A DNA stretch of 6,344 nt from an uncultured Eubacterium sp. (GCA_947367725.1 CANBFZ010000115.1:1-6344), one strand, 5' to 3'; shown: positions 1 to 6,031, numbered from the stretch's first letter. A program made the numbers and translations. The notes: a model not told the origin generated them from the sequence alone.

Positions 1-89
1 CTTAAGAAAATTTCCTTATGGGTATAAATGGAATGGATCATCAGATCCAGCAGTTTTTTGGACTCTGCTTTGAATTGTTTTTTTGCCAT
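1..89 (-). CDS. htpG: HtpG (Hsp90 chaperone), N-terminal fragment cut by window edge
   Basis: Only the first 29 codons are present; the gene continues beyond the left edge. The reading begins [17 protein letters not shown] and continues to IYTHKEIFL, the very conserved start of bacterial Hsp90, which forms the first strand and helix of the N-terminal ATP-binding (GHKL) domain. HtpG is a cytosolic ATP-dependent chaperone dimer that helps fold or protect client proteins under stress. The ATG is preceded by a strong GGAGG site 7 nt upstream, which fixes the start. The gene has its own promoter and a perfect CIRCE operator upstream, so HrcA control of heat-shock expression is expected. It lies codirectionally after the ArsR-family gene with a 120-bp gap. 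Identity rests on a short but highly characteristic stretch; the rest of the protein cannot be judged. Confidence 0.9.
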   Translation of the reverse strand, partial: MAKKQFKAESKKLLDLMIHSIYTHKEIFL

Positions 90-122
90 AATCTCTCCTC
101 CATGGTGTTTTCTACAGTTCTG

Positions 123-149
123 TTAGCACTCGATTTGAATGAGTGCTAA
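123..149 (-). promoter_or_regulatory. CIRCE element (HrcA operator) of htpG
   Basis: TTAGCACTC, a 9-nt spacer, then GAGTGCTAA: an exact match to the CIRCE consensus inverted repeat, the binding site of the heat-shock repressor HrcA. It sits 33 bp upstream of the htpG start codon and just downstream of the AT-rich -10 region, where CIRCE normally overlaps the transcription start and 5' leader. HrcA bound here should block htpG transcription until heat or misfolded protein titrates GroE away from HrcA. The hrcA gene itself is not in the window. Confidence 0.95.
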
Positions 150-152
150 ACT

Positions 153-190
153 CATATAATATAATGTACCACTTTTGACAAAAAAGTCAA
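153..190 (-). promoter_or_regulatory. Putative sigma-A promoter of htpG
   Basis: On the minus strand a TTGACT/TTGTCA -35 region (185-190 or 176-181) is followed by an AT-rich stretch carrying several -10 candidates. TTGTCA with a 17-bp gap to TATATG (153-158) and TTGACT with a 16-bp gap to TACATT (163-168) are both possible. The region abuts the CIRCE element, as expected for an HrcA-controlled gene. The -35 part is also a short palindrome, TTGAC-N6-GTCAA (175-190). Which hexamer pair is used cannot be decided by eye. Confidence 0.55.
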
Positions 191-209
191 TAGGGATTTG
201 AAAATTGTA

Positions 210-518
210 TCATTCCAACACATGTTCCAGTCCCTGTGCCATGATCGTGGCCACGTGATCGTCTGCCAGGGCGTAGTAGATGGTTTTTCCTTCCCGGCGA
301 AATTTGACCAGTGCGGTTTGTTTCAGCGTACGAAGCTGATGGGAAATGGCACTCTGCGTCATGGAAAGGGCATTTGCAATGTCCTGCACACAAAGTTCCT
401 GAAAAGACAGGGCATATAAAATGCGGATTCTGGTCGGATCGCCGAACACTTTAAATAGTTCAGCCAGGCTGTAAAGGGTTTCCTCAGCAATAGGATGTGT
501 TGCAGTTTCAAAGTCCAT
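210..518 (-). CDS. ArsR/SmtB-family metal-sensing repressor (zinc-type alpha-5 site)
   Basis: A 102-aa winged-helix repressor of the ArsR/SmtB family, expected to bind DNA as a dimer and release it on binding metal. The start is set at the second of two in-frame ATGs (518) because GGAGG lies 7 nt before it, while the first (524) is only 1 nt from it. From that start, residues 21-32 (LFKVFGDPTRIR) are the family signature, and the recognition helix region is around 52-65 (MTQSAISHQLRTLK). The wing follows (REGKTIYYAL). The C-terminal helix holds D86, H88, H99 and E102, matching the alpha-5 Zn/Co ligands of SmtB and CzrA (D-x-H ... H-x-x-E). The alpha-3 motif is ELCVQD, with one cysteine (Cys43) in place of the CxC pair of cadmium/lead-sensing CadC, so a zinc sensor is the best inference. 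It lies 54 bp after the efflux ATPase on the same strand, and an SmtB-type operator sits at the ATPase promoter. Confidence 0.9.
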   Translation of the reverse strand: MDFETATHPIAEETLYSLAELFKVFGDPTRIRILYALSFQELCVQDIANALSMTQSAISHQLRTLKQTALVKFRREGKTIYYALADDHVATIMAQGLEHVLE

Positions 519-540
519 AATCATTCCTCCATAAAGGGTA

Positions 541-568
541 AAAGCCGGGCGTTTTTTCGCCCGGTTTT
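541..568 (-). terminator. Terminator-like hairpin between efflux ATPase and its regulator
   Basis: A perfect 7-bp GC stem (CCGGGCG / CGCCCGG, 545-551 and 558-564) with a 6-nt loop. On the minus-strand transcript it begins 8 nt after the ATPase stop codon, is preceded by AAAA and is followed by CUUUU. The U-tract is short, so partial termination or a 3'-end stability structure is more likely than a complete stop. No promoter is obvious between it and the regulator gene, so the regulator probably depends on read-through. The hairpin also has TTTT after it on the plus strand, but no plus-strand gene ends there. Confidence 0.6.
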
Positions 569-572
569 GTGT

Positions 573-3089
573 CTATTGTTTTTTCTTGTATAATATGCGG
601 ATTGCATTGAGCACGCACAGCATGGCAACGCCGGAGTCTGCAAAGACGGCAAGCCACATATTGGCAAAACCGACAATGCCTAGCACCATGACGATTGCTT
701 TGATCAGCAGTGCGAAGATGACGTTTTGCTTTGCGATTCTGCCTGTAGCGCGGGCGATTGCGATGGCATCCGGAATGGATGCAACATTGGTCTGCATAAA
801 GACTGCGTCAGCAGCTTCAATGGCGGCATCTGCACCGCTGCCCATGGCAGCCCCTACATCTGCGCCGGCAAGCACAGGGGCATCGTTGATGCCGTCGCCG
901 ACAAACATGACACTGCCTTGTTCTTCTCTGACTTTTGTCAGCATGGTGAGTTTATCCTGAGGCAGCAGTTTTGCGTAGACCTGATCAATGCCGACTTCTG
1001 CAGCGACAGTTTCCGCGGCAGCTTTGGCGTCACCAGTGAGCATGACGGTATGAAGTCCCATGGCTTTCAGACGACTGACCGCACTTTTTGCGTCGGCTTT
1101 GATGGTGTCGGAAATGATCAGGAAGCCTTGCAATGTTCCATCTACTGCGATGAGAACTTCAGCGCCGATTTCCGCAGCAGTAGCCGGTACTGTAATCTGA
1201 TACTGTTTCATCAGTTTGCGGTTTCCGCAGAGTACCAGCCCTTCCTCTATTTCTGCAGCGATTCCACAGCCTGCAATCTCTGTCAGCGTGCCTGGTGTAG
1301 GAATTGTAAGACCTTTTTCTTTGGCGGCGTTAACGATGCTGCCTGCAATAGGATGGGTGGAATTTTGTTCACATCCAGCGCAAAGAGAAAGGAGTCTCTC
1401 TTCCGTGTAAGTGCCTGTAGAAACTACTTTCTGTACCACGAAATTGCCTTCTGTGATGGTACCGGTTTTATCCATGACCACTGCGCTCAGTTTGCCCAGG
1501 GCTTCGATGGAAAGTCCGCCTTTAAAAAGAATGCCTTTTTTGGAGCCAGCGCCGATGCCAGAGAAAAAGGCAAGAGGGACACTGAGCACCAGTGCGCAAG
1601 GGCAACTCATAACCAGAAAGGTTAATGCAGTGTACACCCAGTAATTCCAGTCTCCGGTTAGGAGAGACGGCACAACGGCCAGTAGCAGCGCCGCACCCAC
1701 AACACATGGGGTATAAACTTTGGAAAACCGAGTGATAAAGCGATCAATTTTAGGCTTTCCGGCAGCAGCGTTTTCCACGGAATCCAGGATTTTTGTTACC
1801 ATAGATTCTGCCAGCGGTTTTTCTACGCGAATCCATAACTGACCGGATGTATTAATACATCCGCTGGTTACGCTGTCACCTGCTGCTGCACTGACTGGCA
1901 CCGGCTCTCCGGTAATCGGAGCAGTGTCGATACGGCTTTTGCCTTCTACAATCACACCGTCCAGCGGAATTCTGTCACCGGGCCGAATCAGCAAAATGTC
2001 GCCGACTGCAGCGGTTTCTGCTGCGATTACCGTAACAGAATCGCCGCTGACCAGGTTGACGACTTCTGGACGCATATCGATGGCATTCATAATTTGACCG
2101 CGGCTTTTTTCTACCGCTTTATGTTCAAAGTACTCGCCGACGCGGTAAAACAGCATGACGCCGACGGCCTCCAAGTATTCCGAAATGGCAAAGGCGCCGA
2201 TGGTGGCAACGCTCATCAGGAAATTTTCATCAAAGATTTGTCCTTTGGAAATGTTTTTAAGAGCCTCTATGATGACTTTTCCTCCTAAAAGCAGGTAAGA
2301 TAACACAGACAGTGCAATCATGATACGAGGGTCTAGTTCCAGTTGATGGGTGATTGCGCCAGCCGCAAAGAGGAGGGCACCTGCCAGAATGGAGAAAAGC
2401 TCCAGCCGATCTTCGGCATGTTTCTTTTGATTGTGATGCAATGTAGTTTTTTTAGCAGATGGAGATACCGGCTGAATTACCTGTACTTGGGATTCGATTG
2501 ACGTACAGATTTTACGAATTTCAGGCAGCAGTGCATCACAGTCATCTGCTGCAATTCGCAGCTGCTTGGTTGCGAAAATAATGGTCGCATCGCTTACCGT
2601 CGGCAGCTTGCGGATTTTTTCTTCCATTTTAGAAGCGCAGTGGGCACAGCCCAGATTTTCTAAATGGTAGACTTTCTTATCAGCTTTGGCAAGGACTGCA
2701 GTATCGACGTGCTGCTGGGGTTTTGCTTCGTGGTCATGATCATGATTGTGTTCGTATCCGCAGGTTGCACTGTGGTGTGCGTGGTCATGGTTATGGCCGC
2801 ATCCGCAGGTATCTTCGTGTGCATGTTCATGATGATGGGCGTGTTCTTCGTCATCTCCGCCGCTGTCATCTTCCTCTCCACAGTGATCGTGTGTATGGTC
2901 GTGTCCGCATCCACAGGCACAAGGGACTTCTTCGCAGGCATGCTGTGTATGCTGCTGGGGCGTATGGTCGTGTCCATGACCACCGTCACAGTGTACACCT
3001 TCTGCATGGTGATCGTGATGAGCATGCCCGCACTCACAGGTGTCGTCGTGATGATGCAGCATGGGCTTGTTAATTTGTTTTGGTTTCAT
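573..3089 (-). CDS. cadA: P1B-2-type Zn/Cd/Pb-exporting ATPase with long His/Cys-rich N-terminus
   Basis: An 838-aa membrane pump of the CadA/ZntA group that uses ATP to export divalent soft metals. Order of parts: a His/Cys-rich extension (about 11-127), a heavy-metal-associated domain with GCAHC (Cys148, Cys151), the first membrane helices (about 229-322), and the actuator domain with TGE (393-395). Then come the next helix pair with the metal-site CPC (496-498), the phosphorylation motif DKTGT (Asp540), the HP dipeptide (579-580), GDGINDAP (731-738) and the last two helices. Lys797 in TM7 and Asp818 in TM8 are the polar residues typical of P1B-2 and distinguish it from copper pumps. The start at 3089 is chosen because GAGGAGG stands about 8 nt before it; an in-frame ATG at 3155 lies inside the operator at the predicted transcription start. 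The next gene is its likely ArsR-type regulator. Zinc is the favoured substrate from the sensor type; cadmium or lead are also possible. The symbol is a family label; zntA would be equally fair. Confidence 0.95.
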   Translation of the reverse strand: MKPKQINKPMLHHHDDTCECGHAHHDHHAEGVHCDGGHGHDHTPQQHTQHACEEVPCACGCGHDHTHDHCGEEDDSGGDDEEHAHHHEHAHEDTCGCGHNHDHAHHSATCGYEHNHDHDHEAKPQQHVDTAVLAKADKKVYHLENLGCAHCASKMEEKIRKLPTVSDATIIFATKQLRIAADDCDALLPEIRKICTSIESQVQVIQPVSPSAKKTTLHHNQKKHAEDRLELFSILAGALLFAAGAITHQLELDPRIMIALSVLSYLLLGGKVIIEALKNISKGQIFDENFLMSVATIGAFAISEYLEAVGVMLFYRVGEYFEHKAVEKSRGQIMNAIDMRPEVVNLVSGDSVTVIAAETAAVGDILLIRPGDRIPLDGVIVEGKSRIDTAPITGEPVPVSAAAGDSVTSGCINTSGQLWIRVEKPLAESMVTKILDSVENAAAGKPKIDRFITRFSKVYTPCVVGAALLLAVVPSLLTGDWNYWVYTALTFLVMSCPCALVLSVPLAFFSGIGAGSKKGILFKGGLSIEALGKLSAVVMDKTGTITEGNFVVQKVVSTGTYTEERLLSLCAGCEQNSTHPIAGSIVNAAKEKGLTIPTPGTLTEIAGCGIAAEIEEGLVLCGNRKLMKQYQITVPATAAEIGAEVLIAVDGTLQGFLIISDTIKADAKSAVSRLKAMGLHTVMLTGDAKAAAETVAAEVGIDQVYAKLLPQDKLTMLTKVREEQGSVMFVGDGINDAPVLAGADVGAAMGSGADAAIEAADAVFMQTNVASIPDAIAIARATGRIAKQNVIFALLIKAIVMVLGIVGFANMWLAVFADSGVAMLCVLNAIRILYKKKQ
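2709..3059 (-). repeat. Region coding the His/Cys-rich metal-binding extension with four imperfect modules
   Basis: Residues 11-127 of the efflux ATPase contain 34 histidines and 11 cysteines. Four related modules can be seen: around residues 16-28 (DTCECGHAHHDHH), 57-70 (CACGCGHDHTHDHC), 93-106 (DTCGCGHNHDHAHH) and 108-120 (ATCGYEHNHDHDH). The first three share C-x-C-G-H-x-H; the fourth has lost the second Cys. Acidic linkers separate them, notably about 72-82. The modules look like internal duplications. Binding of several zinc ions is inferred from composition. Confidence 0.8.
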
Positions 3090-3115
3090 GGTAAATCCTC
3101 CTCTTCTTGGGTCTT

Positions 3116-3132
3116 CTTGATTTGGGATCAAG
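3116..3132 (-). other. Small hairpin in the 5' leader of the efflux ATPase mRNA
   Basis: CTTGAT, a 5-nt loop, then ATCAAG: a perfect 6-bp stem in the predicted leader, between the operator and the ribosome site of the ATPase gene. It does not cover the GAGGAGG ribosome site and has no U-tract, so it is not a terminator. A role in mRNA stability is possible but unproven. Confidence 0.35.
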
Positions 3133-3134
3133 CA

Positions 3135-3160
3135 AATAAATGAACGATTGTTCATATGTT
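3135..3160 (-). promoter_or_regulatory. SmtB/CzrA-type 12-2-12 operator of the efflux ATPase
   Basis: Two 12-bp half sites (3135-3146 and 3149-3160) separated by 2 bp form an inverted repeat matching at 9 of 12 positions. The core is ATGAAC-N4-GTTCAT. Read on the minus strand the left half ends in ATATGAACA, the half-site typical of SmtB/CzrA/ZiaR repressors. It lies immediately after the -10 box and covers the predicted transcription start of the ATPase, so bound repressor should block initiation. The ArsR-family protein encoded downstream is the obvious ligand-controlled binder. Confidence 0.8.
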
Positions 3161-3161
3161 T

Positions 3162-3190
3162 ATTTAATCATATTTTGTGGTGTTTGTCAA
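3162..3190 (-). promoter_or_regulatory. Sigma-A promoter of the efflux ATPase operon
   Basis: On the minus strand a perfect -35 TTGACA (3185-3190) is followed after 17 bp by TTAAAT (3162-3167) as -10. Transcription would start near 3155, giving a leader of about 66 nt before the ATG at 3089. The metal-repressor operator directly follows the -10 box. Confidence 0.75.
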
Positions 3191-3284
3191 GGAAAATCTG
3201 GAGAATTTCGTTCTCTTTGGGAGCGGGGTTTGTATGCGCAAAGGAACCTTTGATTTTGCTATACACGTTTTTTTCAAAGTTTTC

Positions 3285-3313
3285 CTGCAACACCTGAAAA
3301 TATGTGATAAAAT
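3285..3313 (+). promoter_or_regulatory. Candidate promoter of nudC-trxB
   Basis: TAAAAT (3308-3313) preceded by TG one base upstream makes a good extended -10. The -35 at 17-bp spacing is poor (CTGCAA, 3285-3290). A second extended -10-like sequence, TGC-TATACA (3257-3265), lies further upstream with no good -35. Start of transcription from the first would be about 35 nt before the nudC ATG. Confidence 0.4.
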
Positions 3314-3353
3314 AGATTTTGAAGCAAATACTATTTTGGTCAGAGGTGTGACA

Positions 3354-4217
3354 ATGATTCAGGATTTAGGAGAACGAAAGTTGTACAACGAGTTTGAGAA
3401 GGCGCAGGCAAAGGCTATTGATAAAGTCTTTGTCTTTGATCAGGATAAGATTTTGGTGGCAAGGAAGCGGGATGGAAGGCTCTGTGTTCCTAAAGTGGCG
3501 GATTTTTCCGAACGCGGATTTGTGTACCTGTTCCGCATTGAAGAGGATGGGTACTATCTGCTGCAGGAGTGTATGAGAACGTTTGAATCGGGCTTTCTGC
3601 TTCCAGAAATATATAACCTTTTAGAGCGCGGATTTTTCTGGGAATCCACAAGAAATCTTCGGGACTTGGAAAACAAGGAGCTTGCCTTTGCGGCATCGAC
3701 TGCCCATCATTTATATCAGTGGTATCGTGACAGCAAATTTTGCGGACGGTGCGGCAAACCGCTCCTTGCCGATGATAAAGAGAGAATGATGCGCTGCGAT
3801 TCCTGTGGTAACATGGTGTATCCTAAAATTGCACCGGCAGTGATTGTTGGTGTAATTAATGGGGATAAAATTTTGCTTACAAAGTATAACGGCAGGGTAT
3901 ATAAGAAATATGCACTCATTGCAGGATTTACGGAAATTGGAGAAACAGCAGAGGAAACTGTGGCGCGAGAGGTCATGGAAGAAGCAGGACTTCGGGTCAA
4001 AGATATTACCTATTATAAGAGTCAGCCATGGGGCACGGATTGCAATCTGCTGCTCGGATTTTTCTGCCATGTAGATGGCAGTGACACAATTACCATGGAT
4101 GCAGAAGAACTCTCTGTGGCAGAATGGGTCAAGAGAGACGAGATGGAAGTGCGGGATGACGGCATCAGCCTTACGAGAGAAATGATGCGTGTTTTCCAGG
4201 AAGGAAAGATTTTATGA
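3354..4217 (+). CDS. nudC: NudC-type NAD(H) pyrophosphatase (zinc-ribbon Nudix hydrolase)
   Basis: A 287-aa cytosolic Nudix hydrolase expected to split NAD(H) into NMN(H) and AMP; family members also remove NAD caps from RNA. The N-terminal NudC-like half is followed by a zinc ribbon with Cys130, Cys133, Cys148 and Cys151, then the Nudix domain. The Nudix box G-x5-E-x7-REVMEEAGL at 191-213 is complete, including the metal-binding glutamates. SQPW follows at 223-226, but the usual NudC continuation PFPxS is replaced by GTDCN, so substrate preference is less certain. The start at 3354 is chosen because a GAGGTG ribosome site lies about 7 nt upstream; the reading frame is open back to 3177 but has no ribosome site there and overlaps the divergent ATPase promoter. 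Its TGA stop overlaps the trxB ATG (ATGA), indicating one operon with translational coupling. Confidence 0.88.
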   Translation: MIQDLGERKLYNEFEKAQAKAIDKVFVFDQDKILVARKRDGRLCVPKVADFSERGFVYLFRIEEDGYYLLQECMRTFESGFLLPEIYNLLERGFFWESTRNLRDLENKELAFAASTAHHLYQWYRDSKFCGRCGKPLLADDKERMMRCDSCGNMVYPKIAPAVIVGVINGDKILLTKYNGRVYKKYALIAGFTEIGETAEETVAREVMEEAGLRVKDITYYKSQPWGTDCNLLLGFFCHVDGSDTITMDAEELSVAEWVKRDEMEVRDDGISLTREMMRVFQEGKIL

Positions 4218-5137
4218 TGTATGATATGATTATTGTCGGGGCAGGTCCTGCTGGGATGACGGCTGCGATTTACGGACAGCGTGCCGGAAAACGAACCCTT
4301 TTAATTGATGCGAAAGGGTTTGGCGGTCAGATTTTAAATACGCCGGAGGTGGAAAATTATCCGGGTATCAAGAAGACATCTGGCTTTGCGCTGGCATCAG
4401 CGCTTTATGAACAGGCGATGGAACAGGGCGCAGAGATTGTTTATGCACAGGTTACTGCAGTAGAGGACAGCGGCGCAGTGAAAAACGTTGTGACAGCGGA
4501 TCAGGTGTATGAGACAAAATCGGTAATTTTAGCAACTGGCGCCAAAAATCGCCCGCTGGGACTTCCAGAGGAAGAATCCTTTGTGGGCAGCGGCGTTTCG
4601 TATTGCGCTACTTGCGACGGTGCATTTTTTAGAGGAAAAAAAGTGGCGGTGATTGGCGGCGGCAACACGGCACTGGAAGATGCAGAAGTGCTTTCTAATT
4701 TGGCGGAAGAAGTGTACCTGATTCACAGAAGAGATACGTTCCGCGGGGAGCAGGCAACCGTAAAACGGCTGCTTGCAAAAGATAACGTAGAATTTTTTAT
4801 GGAATGTGTGCCGTGTGAAATTCTGGGAGACGCTAAGGTCAGCGGGCTGAAAATCCGCAATGTGAAAACAGAAGAAGAAACCCAGCTGCCGGTAGAAGGG
4901 GTCTTTGTTGCCATTGGACAGATGCCGGACAACGAAGCTTTTGCAGATGTAGCGCCGCTAGACGACCATGGCTATATTGCAGCAGGAGAAGATTGTTTGA
5001 CTGCCACACCGGGGATTTTCGTCTGCGGCGACTGCAGAACCAAGGCAGTGCGTCAGCTTGCAACTGCAGCAGCAGACGGTGCAGTTGCGGCATTGGCTGC
5101 CGCCGCCTATATCAACGGGACAGACACGCAGGCTTAA
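4214..5137 (+). CDS. trxB: Thioredoxin reductase (NADPH-dependent, FAD)
   Basis: A 307-aa low-molecular-weight thioredoxin reductase, which passes electrons from NADPH through FAD and a disulfide to thioredoxin. The FAD-binding GAGPAG is at residues 9-14. The redox-active CATC (Cys131, Cys134) lies in the sequence SYCATCDGAFF, followed by the NADPH domain with GGGNTA (148-153) and HRRDTFR (171-177). The second FAD motif GDCR begins at 272, with the RQLATAAADG segment after it. The intact HRRxxFR motif argues for NADPH rather than ferredoxin or another donor. Length is normal for the family. The first ATG overlaps the nudC stop by 4 nt; the next codon is also ATG (4217) and gives the common start MYDMIIVGAGPAG, so either may be used. 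The AGGAAGGAAAG stretch inside the end of nudC serves as ribosome site. No thioredoxin gene is next to it. Confidence 0.95.
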   Translation: MMYDMIIVGAGPAGMTAAIYGQRAGKRTLLIDAKGFGGQILNTPEVENYPGIKKTSGFALASALYEQAMEQGAEIVYAQVTAVEDSGAVKNVVTADQVYETKSVILATGAKNRPLGLPEEESFVGSGVSYCATCDGAFFRGKKVAVIGGGNTALEDAEVLSNLAEEVYLIHRRDTFRGEQATVKRLLAKDNVEFFMECVPCEILGDAKVSGLKIRNVKTEEETQLPVEGVFVAIGQMPDNEAFADVAPLDDHGYIAAGEDCLTATPGIFVCGDCRTKAVRQLATAAADGAVAALAAAAYINGTDTQA

Positions 5138-5167
5138 ATGCAGGTTTATCTTGCGGGGCGTGAAAAG

Positions 5168-5180
5168 ATCCTAGCAGGAT
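5168..5180 (+). other. Short hairpin after trxB
   Basis: ATCCT-AGC-AGGAT, a perfect 5-bp stem with a 3-nt loop, 30 nt after the trxB stop. It lacks a following T-run, so it is not a convincing terminator. The whole gap between trxB and the next gene (5138-5380) holds no clear terminator. Confidence 0.25.
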
Positions 5181-5307
5181 ATTGCAATGATTGAAGGTTG
5201 CAGGTGTTGGAACCATGAATACTATGCTTGTTTTTGATCATTTTGTCAGTTTTATGCGTGAACACCAGTGGAGTTGCGCAGCACTGCCCTAATTTTGCAG
5301 ACAGAAA

Positions 5308-5336
5308 TTGAAGCAACGAAAATTTTGTGATATGAG
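5308..5336 (+). promoter_or_regulatory. Candidate promoter of the Dph6-related gene
   Basis: TTGAAG (5308-5313), a 17-bp spacer, and TATGAG (5331-5336) with TG one base upstream (extended -10). Each hexamer matches 4 of 6 consensus positions. Transcription would begin near 5343, giving a leader of about 38 nt before the GTG start. It suggests that the downstream gene is not only a read-through product of trxB. Confidence 0.45.
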
Positions 5337-5380
5337 AAAAGAAAGTGGCGCTGAGACAACATATAACAGGAGTACTTACA

Positions 5381-6031
5381 GTGGAAAAGAAAAAATTTGC
5401 AGCATCGTTCAGTACGGGAAAAGACAGCAGTCCGGCACTTTATAAGGCGATAGAAGCCGGCATGGAGCCGGTGGGTTTGATCACAACCTATAATACAAAT
5501 GCAGAGAAAGCGTGGTTTCATGGGGTGCCGGAGGAAACCCTTCTGCGGCTTTCTGCAGCGCTGGACATTCCGATTTATTTGGTACGAACGGATGGTACAG
5601 ACTATGAAGAAAAATTTGAGGAGACACTGCGTGCGTTGAAAGCACATGGTGCGGAATACTGTGTATTCGGTGATATTGACCTGCAGCAGCATCGCGACTG
5701 GGATGAAGCACGCTGTCAGGCAGCAGGGCTTCATGGCTGCTATCCCCTTTGGCAGATGGATAGAAGGCGAGCCGTAGAAGAATTTTTAAGGGCAGGTTTT
5801 ATTGCACGGATTACAACGGTCAATACGAAGTACATGGATGCGTCTTATCTGGGCGAAGTGCTGTCAGAGGATTTGCTCAAGAAACTGGATGCGGCTGGCG
5901 TCGATGTTTGCGGGGAAAATGGTGAATATCATACGTTGGTTACAGATGGACCGTTATTTCAGCATCCATTTACCTATACCTGCGGTCAAGTCGTTTATGA
6001 TCATGATTATGCGAAATTGCAGGTTCGATAG
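5381..6031 (+). CDS. Dph6-related ATP pyrophosphatase (diphthine--ammonia ligase-like, PP-loop)
   Basis: A 216-aa PP-loop ATP pyrophosphatase of the Dph6/ATP_bind_4 family. Eukaryotic and archaeal members amidate diphthine on elongation factor 2; bacteria do not make diphthamide, so the substrate here is unknown. The expected chemistry is adenylation by ATP with release of pyrophosphate. The nucleotide-binding PP-loop is STGKDS (11-16), a variant of SGGKDS. GDID is at 97-100, a YPLW segment at 121-124, and the family hallmark CGENGEYHT at 177-185, followed by DGPLF. There is no C-terminal RidA-like extension as in larger eukaryotic forms. The start is a GTG at 5381 with AGGAG 8 nt upstream; a GTG further up (5345) in the same frame has no comparable site and adds 12 unconserved residues. 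It is codirectional with trxB, with a 243-bp gap. Confidence 0.88.
   Translation: MEKKKFAASFSTGKDSSPALYKAIEAGMEPVGLITTYNTNAEKAWFHGVPEETLLRLSAALDIPIYLVRTDGTDYEEKFEETLRALKAHGAEYCVFGDIDLQQHRDWDEARCQAAGLHGCYPLWQMDRRRAVEEFLRAGFIARITTVNTKYMDASYLGEVLSEDLLKKLDAAGVDVCGENGEYHTLVTDGPLFQHPFTYTCGQVVYDHDYAKLQVR

Noticed and set aside
726..1625. 299-aa open frame on the plus strand
   Set aside because: Lies entirely antisense within the efflux ATPase gene, whose motifs are unmistakable; no ribosome site and no recognisable domain.
2660..3143. Open frames on both strands over the His-rich region (Met/Val-rich on plus, Thr/Met-rich in another minus frame)
   Set aside because: These are other-frame readings of His/Asp/Cys codon runs; such composition leaves alternative frames open without coding.
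3090..3155. 22-residue N-terminal extension of the efflux ATPase
   Set aside because: Its ATG lies inside the operator at the predicted transcription start; the GAGGAGG site supports the start at 3089.
3177..3353. N-terminal extension of 59 residues on NudC
   Set aside because: No ribosome site at 3177, the stretch overlaps the divergent ATPase promoter, and a GAGGTG site precedes the ATG at 3354.
5138..5292. Chain of three tiny open frames after trxB (18, 16 and 25 codons; the first begins right after the trxB stop, the second overlaps it)
   Set aside because: No convincing ribosome sites and no recognisable sequence; likely chance. Conservation in relatives would be needed to revive them.
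5138..5380. Possible riboswitch (cobalamin-like fragments) before the Dph6-related gene
   Set aside because: Only isolated short complementary pieces are present (for example CAGTG/CACTG near 5266-5286); no conserved riboswitch core can be recognised.
5252..5734. 160-aa open frame on the minus strand
   Set aside because: Antisense to the Dph6-related gene and its upstream region, no ribosome site, Cys/Phe-rich noise composition.
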